Below are positions 8,680 to 18,180 of a stretch of DNA of 64,000 nucleotides, in pieces; the first letter of the stretch is position 1; each line of letters begins with the position of its first letter. The notes beneath the pieces were generated by a model. It did not search any database and was not told where the DNA came from. It was given only the letters and a program-made list of their open reading frames with translations. Origin of the DNA: Candidatus Gastranaerophilales bacterium HUM_9 (GTDB lineage: Bacteria; Cyanobacteriota; Vampirovibrionia; Gastranaerophilales; Gastranaerophilaceae); assembly GCA_002103075.1 (NCBI GenBank), contig DABG01000010.1, positions 36,120-100,119 on the forward strand, in the 5' to 3' direction. The translations under genes and the position numbers were made by a program.

Positions 8680-10028
8680 TGATAAGAATTGATGAGATAA
8701 TAAAAATAACTAATGCAAAAGTTATTTTTGCAGATGAAAAAGACTTAAACACAGATATTCTAAATTTTTCAACAGACACAAGAACAATATCAAAAGGAGA
8801 TTTCTATCTACCTTTAAAAGGCGCAAATTTTGACGGCGAAAACTTTATTGATAAAGCGATAGAAAGTGGTGCAGTTGGCTACTTTACAACCACAGGCAAA
8901 ATCGAAAAAGGCGCAAAATTTGCACTTCAAGTAGAAAATACATTGACAGCGTATCTTCAACTTGCAAACTACAGAAGAAATCAAGTTAATCCAAAAGTCG
9001 TTATGATTACAGGAAGTTCAGGAAAAACAACAACAAAAGAACTTGTGTATTCCGTTTGTTCACAGAAATTCAACACAGTAAAAACCTCTGCAAACCACAA
9101 CAACGAAATAGGATTCTGTCAAACAGTGTTCTCAATCACTGACGACACCGAAGTTTTAATAATAGAAGCAGGTATGAGAGGATTTGGAGAAATTGAACTT
9201 ATCTCAAAATACGCAGAACCTGATATATCAATAATCTCTAATGTTGGCACAGCTCATATCGGACGACTTGGCTCAAGAGAAAATATTGCAAAAGCAAAAT
9301 GTGAAATCACATCTCATCAAAGACCAGAAGGCATTTTAATAGCACACGATAATGAACTTATCAAAAACAATATTAATTATAATGGCAGAAAGATTTATTA
9401 TTCAATAAATGATGTCAAAATCCTTAAAAAAGAAATCGGTCGTTCTGAATACGAGTATAAAAACCACAAATACACCTTGAATATTGAAGGGGATTACAAC
9501 ATTGAAAACTCTATTTCTGCAATAGAAACAGGTCTAGAACTAGGAATGTCACAAGATTTGATAGCAAAAGGGTTAGAAGAATACAAATCTATTGAAAAAC
9601 GTTGGGAAATCGAAGAAATCAACGGATACAATATAATAAACGACAGCTACAACGCAAACCCTGAATCAATGAAAGCTACTCTCAATACAATCTTTGACTT
9701 TTATCCTAGCTGTGTAATAGTTTTAGGAAATATGGGCGAACTTGGTGAAAACGAGGTTCAATACCATAAAGAAGTTGCAGATTTTATCAATTCTAAAAAT
9801 ATCTCGTCAAATACAAAAATTCTTACAGTTGGGGATTTGGCAAAACATATCTCTGACAACATAAAAACAGGGTTTACAAAGAACTTTAATTCAAACGATG
9901 AAGTTAGTAATTACATATTAAATAATATAGAAAAAGGTGCTACAATATTTTTTAAGGCATCTCGCTCAATGAAACTTGAAGAAATAATATCTAATTTAAG
10001 AAATAAAAAAGGAGAAAATATCAAATGA
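8679..10028 (+). CDS. murF: UDP-N-acetylmuramoyl-tripeptide--D-alanyl-D-alanine ligase
   Basis: Cytoplasmic ATP-dependent ligase that adds D-Ala-D-Ala to UDP-MurNAc-tripeptide, the last soluble step of peptidoglycan precursor synthesis. The Mur-ligase P-loop ITGSSGKTTTKE is at residues 110-121. SANHNNEIGF and EAGMRGFGEI are MurF-typical, and NDSYNANPESMKATL (about residue 320) is the C-terminal-domain signature. At 449 aa it has normal family length. It is first of the plus-strand wall cluster and overlaps mraY by 4 bp. murE is not next to it, so that gene must lie elsewhere. Confidence 0.96.
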   Translation: MIRIDEIIKITNAKVIFADEKDLNTDILNFSTDTRTISKGDFYLPLKGANFDGENFIDKAIESGAVGYFTTTGKIEKGAKFALQVENTLTAYLQLANYRRNQVNPKVVMITGSSGKTTTKELVYSVCSQKFNTVKTSANHNNEIGFCQTVFSITDDTEVLIIEAGMRGFGEIELISKYAEPDISIISNVGTAHIGRLGSRENIAKAKCEITSHQRPEGILIAHDNELIKNNINYNGRKIYYSINDVKILKKEIGRSEYEYKNHKYTLNIEGDYNIENSISAIETGLELGMSQDLIAKGLEEYKSIEKRWEIEEINGYNIINDSYNANPESMKATLNTIFDFYPSCVIVLGNMGELGENEVQYHKEVADFINSKNISSNTKILTVGDLAKHISDNIKTGFTKNFNSNDEVSNYILNNIEKGATIFFKASRSMKLEEIISNLRNKKGENIK

Positions 10029-10993
10029 TAATGATGATTGTAGCCTTTTTATTAGGCTTAATTCTTTGTCTATTACTAGGAATTCCATACATTGATTTTC
10101 TAAAAAAGAAAATGGTTGGACAATATATAAGAGAGGAAGCACCAGAAAATCACAAAGCAAAAGAAGGTACTCCAACAACAGGTGGTGTATTCATCGTATT
10201 TTCAGCACTTGTTGCGTCAGCTATAACATTATTCCTTGCGCAAAAATTTGATACAAACGCTTGGATTGTTTTAATAACTTTCTTATTCTACACAGTTGCA
10301 GGGTTTCAAGACGACTTTCTTAAAATCAAAGGTAAAGAAAACAAAGGTCTAAGTGCTAGAGGTAAATTCTTAAGACAAATCCTTATCGCACTTCTTCCTG
10401 TTTTATATCTAATCGTTACACACAACGAAGCTACGACATTATCAATGGGTCAATTCTCTATTGATTTAAAATGGTTCTACCCAATACTTGCAATCTTTGC
10501 AATCACAGGTGCATCAAATGCGTACAACCTTACAGACGGACTTGACGGATTAGCAACCTCAACAGGTATATTCGCATTTTTAGCTTGTGCAATCATTGCA
10601 CATCTTTCAGGACACAATTATATAGCAATCATTGCAGCAGCTGTAACAGGTGCGTTGCTTGGTTTCTTGCGTTACAACAAACCAAAAGCACAAGTATTTA
10701 TGGGTGATACAGGCTCTCTTGCAATCGGTGGATTGCTTGGTGTACTTGCGATTATGGGTAAGTTTGAAATATATTTGATTATCCTTGCAGGTATATTTGT
10801 TATTGAAACACTTTCTGTAATTATTCAAGTTACAAGTTTTAAACTTACAGGAAAACGTGTATTCAAGATGTCACCAATTCACCACCATTTTGAATTGTGT
10901 GGATACAATGAAAAACAAATCGTAACAGCTTTTGCAATCGTATCAATGATTTTTGGAGCAATAGCAGTAGCATTATTTAAAGCATTTATGTAG
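10025..10993 (+). CDS. mraY: Phospho-N-acetylmuramoyl-pentapeptide transferase
   Basis: Integral membrane enzyme that moves phospho-MurNAc-pentapeptide from UDP to undecaprenyl phosphate, forming lipid I. Hallmarks are KEGTPTTGGVFIV near residue 45, QDDFLKI with the paired Asp, NAYNLTDGLDGLATS around residue 165, FMGDTGSLAIGG, and the HHHFE cytoplasmic loop near residue 290. About ten hydrophobic segments are spread over 322 aa, as expected. The ATG overlaps the murF stop region by 4 bp, implying translational coupling. Confidence 0.97.
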   Translation: MIMMIVAFLLGLILCLLLGIPYIDFLKKKMVGQYIREEAPENHKAKEGTPTTGGVFIVFSALVASAITLFLAQKFDTNAWIVLITFLFYTVAGFQDDFLKIKGKENKGLSARGKFLRQILIALLPVLYLIVTHNEATTLSMGQFSIDLKWFYPILAIFAITGASNAYNLTDGLDGLATSTGIFAFLACAIIAHLSGHNYIAIIAAAVTGALLGFLRYNKPKAQVFMGDTGSLAIGGLLGVLAIMGKFEIYLIILAGIFVIETLSVIIQVTSFKLTGKRVFKMSPIHHHFELCGYNEKQIVTAFAIVSMIFGAIAVALFKAFM

Positions 10994-11001
10994 AGGAAAT
11001 T

Positions 11002-12351
11002 ATGAAAACAGACTGGAAAGATAAAAAGGTTTTAATCTTAGGGTTATCAGTTAGTGGAAAAGCCGCAGCAAGATACCTTGCAAAAGAAGGCGCTAATGTT
11101 TACATAACCGAAATGAGAGAAGAAAAACCAGAAGATAAAACACAAATAGAAGAACTAAATGCTCTCGGTATAAAAGTCGAGATGGGTGGTCACTCAGAAG
11201 AATTTTTATCAAACCTTTATCTTGCAGTAACAAGTCCATCTGTTCCACTAGATAGCGAACTTTATCTACGATTAAAAAATAGTGGTGTTAAAATAATTTC
11301 AGAAGTTTCTTTAGCATATTTAGAATCAGATAAACCCTTTATTGCAATTACAGGGACAAATGGTAAAACAACGACTACATCGCTTGTTTCACATATTTTA
11401 TCAACAGAATACAAAGCTCCTGCTTGTGGCAACATAGGTATTCCACCTTGCAGTCTGCTTGATACAGAACTTGATTATTTTGTTTGTGAAATGAGTTCGT
11501 TTCAAATTGTTCACAGCATACCATTCAAATCTAAAATTGCTTGTTGGACAAACTACACCCCTGACCATATCACTTGGCACGGTAGCGTAGAAAAATATTT
11601 TGAAGCAAAAGCTCAATTATTCATTGAGCCACAAACTCCTGAATATGCTATTTTCAATGCTAAAGATGAAAAACTTTTAGAGTTTTCTAAAACTTGTAAT
11701 AGCAATGTATTCTTGTTTGATGTTGAACAAGAACAAAATTGTTCATTCATAAAAGATGATGCAATATATTATATCGGAGAAGATAAGAAGAAAGAAAAAA
11801 TCATTGATTTAAAAGACTCTCCACTTGTTGGTCATCACAATTATCAAAACATAATGTGCGGAATAATTATCGCAAAAATCATTGGTGTTTCAAACGAACA
11901 CATAAAATCTGCGATAATGAGCTTTAAAGCACCTGAACACAGGCTTGAAAAAGTAAGAGAATTTAACGGAATAACTTTCTATAACGATTCAAAAGCAACA
12001 AATCCAGAGGCTTCAATCGTTGCAATAGATTCATTTAACAACAAAAATGTTGTACTTATTGCTGGTGGCAGAGATAAATTAACAGACCTTACAGAATTCT
12101 GTAACTCAGTAAAATCACACATTACAACGGTTGAACTAATTGGTGAAGCAACCGAAAGGTTTGATACAGAACTAAGAAAAAACGGGTTTGATAATATAAT
12201 AATAGAAAAAACTTTAGAATCAGCTATCGATAAAGCCATTGAGCTTAAACCTGACGTAGTTCTATTATCACCTGCCTGTGCAAGTTTCGATATGTTCAAA
12301 GGATATGAAGAAAGAGGAACGGTATTTAAAGACTATGTATTATCAAAATAA
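11002..12351 (+). CDS. murD: UDP-N-acetylmuramoyl-L-alanine--D-glutamate ligase
   Basis: ATP-dependent ligase that adds D-glutamate to UDP-MurNAc-L-Ala. The N-terminal Rossmann-like part has VLILGLSVSGKAAARYL, the P-loop FIAITGTNGKTTTTSL is at residues 114-127, NYTPDHITWHGS follows near 190, and the C-terminal domain has NDSKATNPEAS plus LLSPACASFDMFKGYEERG. Length 449 aa is normal. An AGAGGAAATT ribosome site precedes the ATG, 8 bp after mraY. The end of the gene overlaps the start of ftsW. Confidence 0.97.
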   Translation: MKTDWKDKKVLILGLSVSGKAAARYLAKEGANVYITEMREEKPEDKTQIEELNALGIKVEMGGHSEEFLSNLYLAVTSPSVPLDSELYLRLKNSGVKIISEVSLAYLESDKPFIAITGTNGKTTTTSLVSHILSTEYKAPACGNIGIPPCSLLDTELDYFVCEMSSFQIVHSIPFKSKIACWTNYTPDHITWHGSVEKYFEAKAQLFIEPQTPEYAIFNAKDEKLLEFSKTCNSNVFLFDVEQEQNCSFIKDDAIYYIGEDKKKEKIIDLKDSPLVGHHNYQNIMCGIIIAKIIGVSNEHIKSAIMSFKAPEHRLEKVREFNGITFYNDSKATNPEASIVAIDSFNNKNVVLIAGGRDKLTDLTEFCNSVKSHITTVELIGEATERFDTELRKNGFDNIIIEKTLESAIDKAIELKPDVVLLSPACASFDMFKGYEERGTVFKDYVLSK

Positions 12352-13534
12352 CGAAAATAGACAACTTAATACAGTAACTGATCATTATATAGCAGCACCT
12401 GATAGAATTCTTACACTTGTTGTATTGTTTCTTGTCGTAATCGGAGTTATGTTTGTATTTTCTGCAAGTGTACCAAAATGTGTAAATGCAGGTATAAACC
12501 CATTACACTTTACTATAATTCAACTTGTGGGTGTCGCAATCGGGTATGTATTATTAAGATGGTTTTCAAAAATAGATTTAAGAATACTTTATAATGCAAC
12601 AGGATTTTTCACACTAATCGTTATTGCATTACTATTTTTAGTACTATGTATCGGAGAAACAATCAACGGTGCTCAGCGTTGGATAAGTCTTGGACCTGTA
12701 AATTTGCAACCATCAGAGCTTGCAAAACCTGCGATTGTTTTGTTGCTTGCAAAAGCGTTTCACAAAGACCCAAGTTTTTTTGATTCAAAAAAATACCCAA
12801 CTTATGCAGTTATACTACTTATGGTTGCACTTATCTTAAAACAACCTAACTTGAGTATGTGTATATTATTATTTGCAACCTCTGTTGTTATGTACTTAAC
12901 AGCAGGTGGAACACTTTCTTGGATAAAAAGAATGATTTTACCAATACTTGGTGGAATTGCTACATTTGTTGTAGTTAGTGGCATTGGAGCTTGTATGAAC
13001 TTCAATTTGATAGGCAAATTCTTACAACCATATCAGCTTCAACGTATAACAATTTGGTTACACCCTGAATCTGACCCATTAGGTGCTGGTTACAATATCA
13101 TTCAATCAATGGTAGCATTTGCATCAGGTGGATTATGGGGTAGTGGCTTTGGTGCTTCTAAACAAAAACTTGCTTGGTTACCTGAAGCTCACACAGACTT
13201 TATCTTTGCAGTAATTGGTGAAGAACTAGGTTTTATCGGTTGCCTTTTATTAATCGGATTATTCTGGACAGTGCTTCAAAGAGGGTTTGTTATTGCATCT
13301 GAATGCAGAGATATGTATTACAAACTTATTGCCATTGGGTTCACCTTCTCAATTTGTTTCCAAGCATTTATGAATATGGGGGTATCTAGTTCTATGCTTC
13401 CTGCAACAGGTGTTCCTTTGCCATTCATAAGTTATGGTGGTACTTCTGTCATCATCTCTCTTGCTATGGTTGGTGTATTATTAAATATTTCAAGAAAAAA
13501 ACAAAGAAAGATAAGGTTAGCACAAAATGTATAA
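12335..13534 (+). CDS. ftsW: FtsW/RodA/SpoVE-type lipid II polymerase
   Basis: SEDS-family membrane glycosyltransferase that polymerises lipid II during division; it needs a partner class B PBP, not present here. About ten hydrophobic segments, the loop QPSELAKPAIVLLLAK (about residue 120 from this start), a late WLPEAHTDFIFAVIGEELG stretch, and a final PLPFISYGGTSVI signature identify it. I choose ATG 12335 (MYYQNNENRQ), which overlaps murD by 17 bp; an in-frame ATG at 12305 would add ten charged residues. Position between murD and murG supports FtsW rather than RodA. Confidence 0.93.
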   Translation: MYYQNNENRQLNTVTDHYIAAPDRILTLVVLFLVVIGVMFVFSASVPKCVNAGINPLHFTIIQLVGVAIGYVLLRWFSKIDLRILYNATGFFTLIVIALLFLVLCIGETINGAQRWISLGPVNLQPSELAKPAIVLLLAKAFHKDPSFFDSKKYPTYAVILLMVALILKQPNLSMCILLFATSVVMYLTAGGTLSWIKRMILPILGGIATFVVVSGIGACMNFNLIGKFLQPYQLQRITIWLHPESDPLGAGYNIIQSMVAFASGGLWGSGFGASKQKLAWLPEAHTDFIFAVIGEELGFIGCLLLIGLFWTVLQRGFVIASECRDMYYKLIAIGFTFSICFQAFMNMGVSSSMLPATGVPLPFISYGGTSVIISLAMVGVLLNISRKKQRKIRLAQNV

Positions 13535-14636
13535 GAAAACATATTTTATCACTGGTGGTGGAACTGGTGGACACATATATCCTGCAGTCGCAGTGGCTGA
13601 TGAACTAATAAAAAATAAAGATTATAATGTTTTTTATGTTGGAAACCCTGACAATATGGAATACAGAATAGCTCAAAACAAAGGCTATCAATTCTTGCCA
13701 GTGCACGTTAAAGGTATGCCTAGAAAACTAAGTCTACACTTTATATTTTGGGCATTTCAACTTTTAGTAGCCATCATAAAAAGTATGTATTATATCCTAA
13801 AATACAAGCCTGATGCAATCTTTGGCACAGGTGGATATGTTTCTGCACCATTACTTTTTGCATCAAATATCCTTAAAAAACCAAATTATATGTTGCACGA
13901 TTGCGACATGCAACCTGGTATCGTTACAAGAAAGTTCGCCCCAAACGCAAAATGTGTTTCTTTAGCATTTGAAGGAGCTTTACCTTTTATTAAAAATAAT
14001 AATTGCACTGTAAATGGAAACCCATTAAGACCTGAATTTAAAAAGGTTCTAAAAATTGATGCAAAAGAAAAACTTAATCTTGATATGGAAAAGCCTGTAC
14101 TTTGTGTAATGGGTGGTTCTCAAGGTGCTAAGTCTATCAACAATTCGTTTGTAGAAATAATAAAAGAATTAGTGCAAGAACACGGATATCAAATCATTTT
14201 CCAAACAGGTCAAAAGAATTATGACTATATCACAGATAGATTGTCTAAAATATTTAAACATTATGAAAAGAATAAAAACCTGATTGTAAAACCTTATTTT
14301 GATGATATGACAACAATCCTAAAAGCCTCTGATATTGTAATCTCAAGAGCAGGTTCTCTTAGTCTTTCAGAAATTTTTGCATCTGGTATTGCTCCAATTT
14401 TGATTCCATATCCTTATGCAGCAGCAGACCACCAAAGAAAAAATGCGAAGTTTGTTGAAGAACACAATGCTTGTATCTATGCAGAAGATAGCGATATTGA
14501 TCCGAATTATTTTCTTAAACTTTTAATTGATTTAAAAAATAATCCAGAAAAAATTGAAGAATTAAAATCAAACTCTGCAAAGCTTGCAAAACTTGATGCA
14601 CTAAAAAATATAGTAGAACAGTTTGAAAGAATTTAG
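13527..14636 (+). CDS. murG: UDP-GlcNAc:lipid I N-acetylglucosaminyltransferase
   Basis: Peripheral membrane GT28 enzyme converting lipid I to lipid II. The N-terminal glycine loop ITGGGTGGHIYPAVAVADEL and FGTGGYVSAPLL define the acceptor domain; MGGSQGAKSIN (about residue 195) and ISRAGSLSLSEIFASGIAPI line the UDP-GlcNAc site. The length is standard at 369 aa. It overlaps ftsW by 8 bp and is followed three bases later by rsgA. The cluster therefore covers lipid I, lipid II and polymerisation steps in order. Confidence 0.96.
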   Translation: MYKKTYFITGGGTGGHIYPAVAVADELIKNKDYNVFYVGNPDNMEYRIAQNKGYQFLPVHVKGMPRKLSLHFIFWAFQLLVAIIKSMYYILKYKPDAIFGTGGYVSAPLLFASNILKKPNYMLHDCDMQPGIVTRKFAPNAKCVSLAFEGALPFIKNNNCTVNGNPLRPEFKKVLKIDAKEKLNLDMEKPVLCVMGGSQGAKSINNSFVEIIKELVQEHGYQIIFQTGQKNYDYITDRLSKIFKHYEKNKNLIVKPYFDDMTTILKASDIVISRAGSLSLSEIFASGIAPILIPYPYAAADHQRKNAKFVEEHNACIYAEDSDIDPNYFLKLLIDLKNNPEKIEELKSNSAKLAKLDALKNIVEQFERI

Positions 14637-14639
14637 ACT

Positions 14640-15641
14640 ATGAGTAAAGGCAAAGTTTTTAAAATACACTCTGATTTTTATTATATAGAAAATTTTGAAA
14701 ACAACGATAATATTGTTGAATGCAAAATTAGGGAAGTATTAAAAAAACAAGACCAAAAGATTTTAGTAGGCGACAATGTTGAATTTGAAAACGGATATAT
14801 AACAAAAATTTTAAAACGTAAAAATTTTATCCCACGTCCATCTGTTGCAAATATAGATCAAGTTGTAATTGTTTCTGCGGTTCAAGAGCCTGAATTGAGC
14901 TTTAAACAACTCGATAGATATATTGCGTTTGCAGAATACTACAATCTTGATATAAAACTATGCTTTAATAAAAACGATTTATCTAAAGATGATAAAATCA
15001 TTGAAAAAGTGTTCTCTATCTATGAACCACTTGGATATGATATCATTTTTACATCTGCTATTGAGGGGCTTGAAATAGATGACTTTGAACAACTTATGAC
15101 AAACAAAACATCTGTTCTTTGTGGTCAATCAGGTGTTGGCAAATCAAGTTTGATAAACGCACTTAACCCTAATATTGAATTGAGAACAAAAAACGTGAGC
15201 GAAAAAACTCAACGAGGTACGCACACAACAAGACACTGCGAAATAATGAAAATATCCGATAATATAAACATTATCGACACCCCTGGGTTTAGTAATCTTA
15301 GATTTAATTTCTTGATGCCACACGAGGTAGGGAAATTATTCAGAGAATTTAAACCTTATGAAAACACTTGCAAATATCAAGACTGTTTGCATATTCATGA
15401 AGATGGTTGTAAAATCTTAGATAATATAGCAACTTTTTCAAATACAAGGTATGAAAGTTACTTAGAATTTGTAACCGAAGCACAGGAATACAAAGAAAAA
15501 GTAAAATTTCAAGGTAAAAAAGTTGAAAGCAGATTTAAACAAACCCATAACAAAACTGCAGTAAAAATTAGCACAAACAAACGTCAAGGTTCAAGAAGAA
15601 CCTTAAAACAAGGAATATATAAGGAATTAGATGATGAATAA
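14640..15641 (+). CDS. rsgA: Ribosome small-subunit biogenesis GTPase RsgA
   Basis: Circularly permuted GTPase that checks late maturation of the 30S subunit. The order OB fold, then G4 (NKND at 110-113), then G1 (GQSGVGKS at 162-169), then G3 (DTPG near 217) shows the permutation. The C-terminal zinc cluster is CKYQDCLHIHEDGC near residue 248. The basic tail (about 300-333, many Lys/Arg) is compatible with RNA binding. Its location inside a wall operon, sharing 11 bp with ispA, suggests co-transcription with envelope growth genes. Confidence 0.95.
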   Translation: MSKGKVFKIHSDFYYIENFENNDNIVECKIREVLKKQDQKILVGDNVEFENGYITKILKRKNFIPRPSVANIDQVVIVSAVQEPELSFKQLDRYIAFAEYYNLDIKLCFNKNDLSKDDKIIEKVFSIYEPLGYDIIFTSAIEGLEIDDFEQLMTNKTSVLCGQSGVGKSSLINALNPNIELRTKNVSEKTQRGTHTTRHCEIMKISDNINIIDTPGFSNLRFNFLMPHEVGKLFREFKPYENTCKYQDCLHIHEDGCKILDNIATFSNTRYESYLEFVTEAQEYKEKVKFQGKKVESRFKQTHNKTAVKISTNKRQGSRRTLKQGIYKELDDE

Positions 15642-16500
15642 ATACATTGAATTAGTAGACAAAAAACTTGATGAGTACATGCCTGTACAATATCCTGAGG
15701 ATATTTTTAAATCAATGAAATATACAGTGACTCTACCAGGAAAGAGATTACGTCCAACAATGTGTTTAGAAACTTGTCGAATTATGGGTGGTGTGGTTGA
15801 AGATGCACTTCCAACAGCTTGTGCAATAGAAATGTTACACGCACAAAGCCTTATACACGATGATTTACCTTGTATGGATAATGACGATTTTAGACGTGGC
15901 AAACCATCTAACCACAAAGTGTTTGGTGAAGCTATTGCCGTTTTAGCAGGTGATGCACTTTTAAGTTTTGCACCACAACTTATAATAGAAAAATCAAAGA
16001 ACTTGTCTTCTGATACACTTATCAAGGTTCTACATGAGTTCACTACAACAGCAGGTGCATATAAACTTATTGCAGGTCAAGTTGCTGATATTGAAAGCGA
16101 AAAAGGTAATATTAAAGGCGACAAAGCTGAAACTCTTGAATATATCCACACGCATAAAACTGCAGACCTATTCAAACTTGCGTTGAAATCTGGTGCTATT
16201 ATTGCAGGTGCAACACAAGAACAAGTTAATGAGATGGACGAATTCGGTCAAATCTATGGTATAGCTTTTCAGATTTATGATGATATTATGGACGAGATTG
16301 CAACATTTGAAGAACTTGGCAAAACTATCGGCAAGGATAAAGAAGCAGGAAAGCTTACTTATGTTTCTTTATACGGCTTAGAACAAGCAAAGACAAGGGT
16401 TAGAGAACTTGTTAAACAAGGTCACGATATCATTGACAAATATCACTCTGATATTTTCTCTAATATGCTTAACAAACTTGTTGAAAAAATAGATAGATAA
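15631..16500 (+). CDS. ispA: Farnesyl/geranylgeranyl diphosphate synthase family prenyltransferase
   Basis: Trans-prenyl diphosphate synthase condensing isopentenyl diphosphate with allylic primers, supplying precursors for undecaprenyl phosphate or quinones. The first aspartate-rich motif is DDLPCMDNDD (residues 77-86) and the second is YDDIMDEI near 212-219. GKRLRPTMCL is the IPP-binding part. The two residues before the first motif are Ile-His, so product length cannot be fixed by eye. Two ATGs stand in tandem (15631 and 15634); AAGGAA at 15621 gives better spacing to the second. It closes the cluster. Confidence 0.92.
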   Translation: MMNKYIELVDKKLDEYMPVQYPEDIFKSMKYTVTLPGKRLRPTMCLETCRIMGGVVEDALPTACAIEMLHAQSLIHDDLPCMDNDDFRRGKPSNHKVFGEAIAVLAGDALLSFAPQLIIEKSKNLSSDTLIKVLHEFTTTAGAYKLIAGQVADIESEKGNIKGDKAETLEYIHTHKTADLFKLALKSGAIIAGATQEQVNEMDEFGQIYGIAFQIYDDIMDEIATFEELGKTIGKDKEAGKLTYVSLYGLEQAKTRVRELVKQGHDIIDKYHSDIFSNMLNKLVEKIDR

Positions 16501-16918
16501 GTAAACTATTACAACTGGACAGAAAATGTTCGCAGGGATTCCACGCTTGCGTTACAAAAATAATTACAGCACGTTGTCTTGGATTATTCGGGATTTCGCA
16601 AAAGCGTGGTTTTGCTCAACCTTACGGGTTGGGTCACTTCGTGACCAGCACCCTACCGAAAATCCGCCTGAATGACGCACCCAGACTGTCATTCAGAGGG
16701 AGTGTAACGACCGAAGAATCCCTCTAAACATGCAGAACGGTTTGTTTATGGATTGCCGCACTTAATACATTGAATACCGTTCAATCGTTCGCAATGACGG
16801 TTTAAAATCATCATGGACAGTAGTGGAACTTGATTCAGCATCCCTATAAAGTCCTTGCAGGGATTCCACACTTACAAAACACTTGTAACACGCTTACAAT
16901 AACAAACAAAAATACTCT
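16501..16918. repeat. Intergenic region with a structured ~93-bp repeat
   Basis: No convincing gene. Bases 16575-16667 match 63278-63371 almost completely. The unit contains the hairpins CAACC-ttacg-GGTTG and GTCAC-ttc-GTGAC and begins and ends with complementary pieces (TTGGATTATTCGG and CCGAAAATCC). Bases 16687-16725 form a second element whose reverse complement occurs near base 75, and 'tttatggattgccgcac' at 16747 is inverted at 63210. The stretch is clearly GC-richer than nearby intergenic DNA. Confidence 0.75.
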
Positions 16919-18175
16919 CTACAAAGTTTCGTCCAAATCCTTACCCAAGTTTCTCAACAAATCAAGATATGCCTTATAAAACAAGTGAATAGACTCAATA
17001 AACTCTGTCATATACTGTTGTTGAGAGTCTTCTATATTCATCAAGTCCATAAGCCTGATTTCATTTTTCTTATATGCTTCTGATTCAAGGGTAAGAAGTC
17101 TATCCATATCGTTATAAATTTTTTGTGCGTGTTCCATATTGTTTTTATGAGCATTAAACTTGTAATAATTGTCCTGAATTGTATAGTTCAACAAATCCTC
17201 ATACGCAACCTTATTGTACTTCAACCTATCCAACACAATTTTTGACTGTTGAATTTCTGGTCTATATGTATAAAATATAGGTAAATCCATGCCTGCACTC
17301 ACATACGCACCATCATAAGGGTCATGGGTACTCAATTTTTGATAAGCATAGCCACCTGCTAAATACAAATCAGGTACTCTTTGACGTTTAACCAAAGTTA
17401 TATTTTTATCTGCAATTTTTATATCATCTCTTGCAATCTTCAATTCGTAATTATGTTTCATCGCAAAATCAACCAATTTTTCACAAGATGGCAATTTTAT
17501 ATTCAAAATATACGAATTATCTCTCAAAGATGCTTCTACTGTATCATAAGTTATATCTCGTTCGTTTGTATTCAAAACCTTGTTAAAATTACAAATAGCT
17601 TCATTCACATTAGAACTCAAATAATTCAAATCAATCAATTCACGTTCATGTTTAATCTTCGCTCTTAATACGTTAATCTCATAACGTGGCTCTGTCGATT
17701 TCTTATGTTCAGCGATTGATAAAATATTCTTATACCAATACTCTTTTCTTTCCATCAAGATATAATGAGATTTTGCACACAAAACCTCAAAATATGCGTC
17801 CATAACATCAATCTTAAGGTTATATTCATACTTTGCAAGCTCTGTTTTTGCTTTTTCGTACTCTGCGATAGCAACACCTTTTCTTGCACTACGTTTCATA
17901 ACCTCAACTGGAATATTCATACCTAATTGACTATTGTTACCACGTGTAACTCTACCAATTAACGTATGTGAAAAAAGTTGTGGGTTTTTCAATCTGTTAG
18001 CAATCTTGATATTTTTCTCTGCAATCTCAACATCTTTCTTCTTAGCCTGATACATAACATTTTTTGACAATGCAACCCTTATTGCAGTATCCATATCAAC
18101 TTTCACTATTTCTTCTGCGGAAACATTAGTTGCTAATAAAAATGTTATAACTAATAGCGAAACTATCTTTTTCAT
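16919..18175 (-). CDS. TolC-family outer-membrane efflux protein
   Basis: Outer-membrane channel component of a tripartite efflux or type I secretion system. Residues 1-20 form a signal peptide ending NVSA. The rest is long amphipathic helix with two outer-efflux-protein repeats: KVDMDTAIRVALSKNVMYQA and later KLVDFAMKHNYELKIARDDI mark the start of each half. At 418 aa it is typical. No inner-membrane pump or periplasmic adaptor gene is adjacent. It supports a diderm envelope. It follows alaS by 5 bp on the same strand, so it may be read through from alaS. Confidence 0.87.
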   Translation of the reverse strand: MKKIVSLLVITFLLATNVSAEEIVKVDMDTAIRVALSKNVMYQAKKKDVEIAEKNIKIANRLKNPQLFSHTLIGRVTRGNNSQLGMNIPVEVMKRSARKGVAIAEYEKAKTELAKYEYNLKIDVMDAYFEVLCAKSHYILMERKEYWYKNILSIAEHKKSTEPRYEINVLRAKIKHERELIDLNYLSSNVNEAICNFNKVLNTNERDITYDTVEASLRDNSYILNIKLPSCEKLVDFAMKHNYELKIARDDIKIADKNITLVKRQRVPDLYLAGGYAYQKLSTHDPYDGAYVSAGMDLPIFYTYRPEIQQSKIVLDRLKYNKVAYEDLLNYTIQDNYYKFNAHKNNMEHAQKIYNDMDRLLTLESEAYKKNEIRLMDLMNIEDSQQQYMTEFIESIHLFYKAYLDLLRNLGKDLDETL

Positions 18176-18180
18176 ATTTA

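Noticed and set aside
11401..12299. Antisense frames within murD
   Set aside because: Shadow frames opposite a highly conserved gene; no ribosome site or family match.
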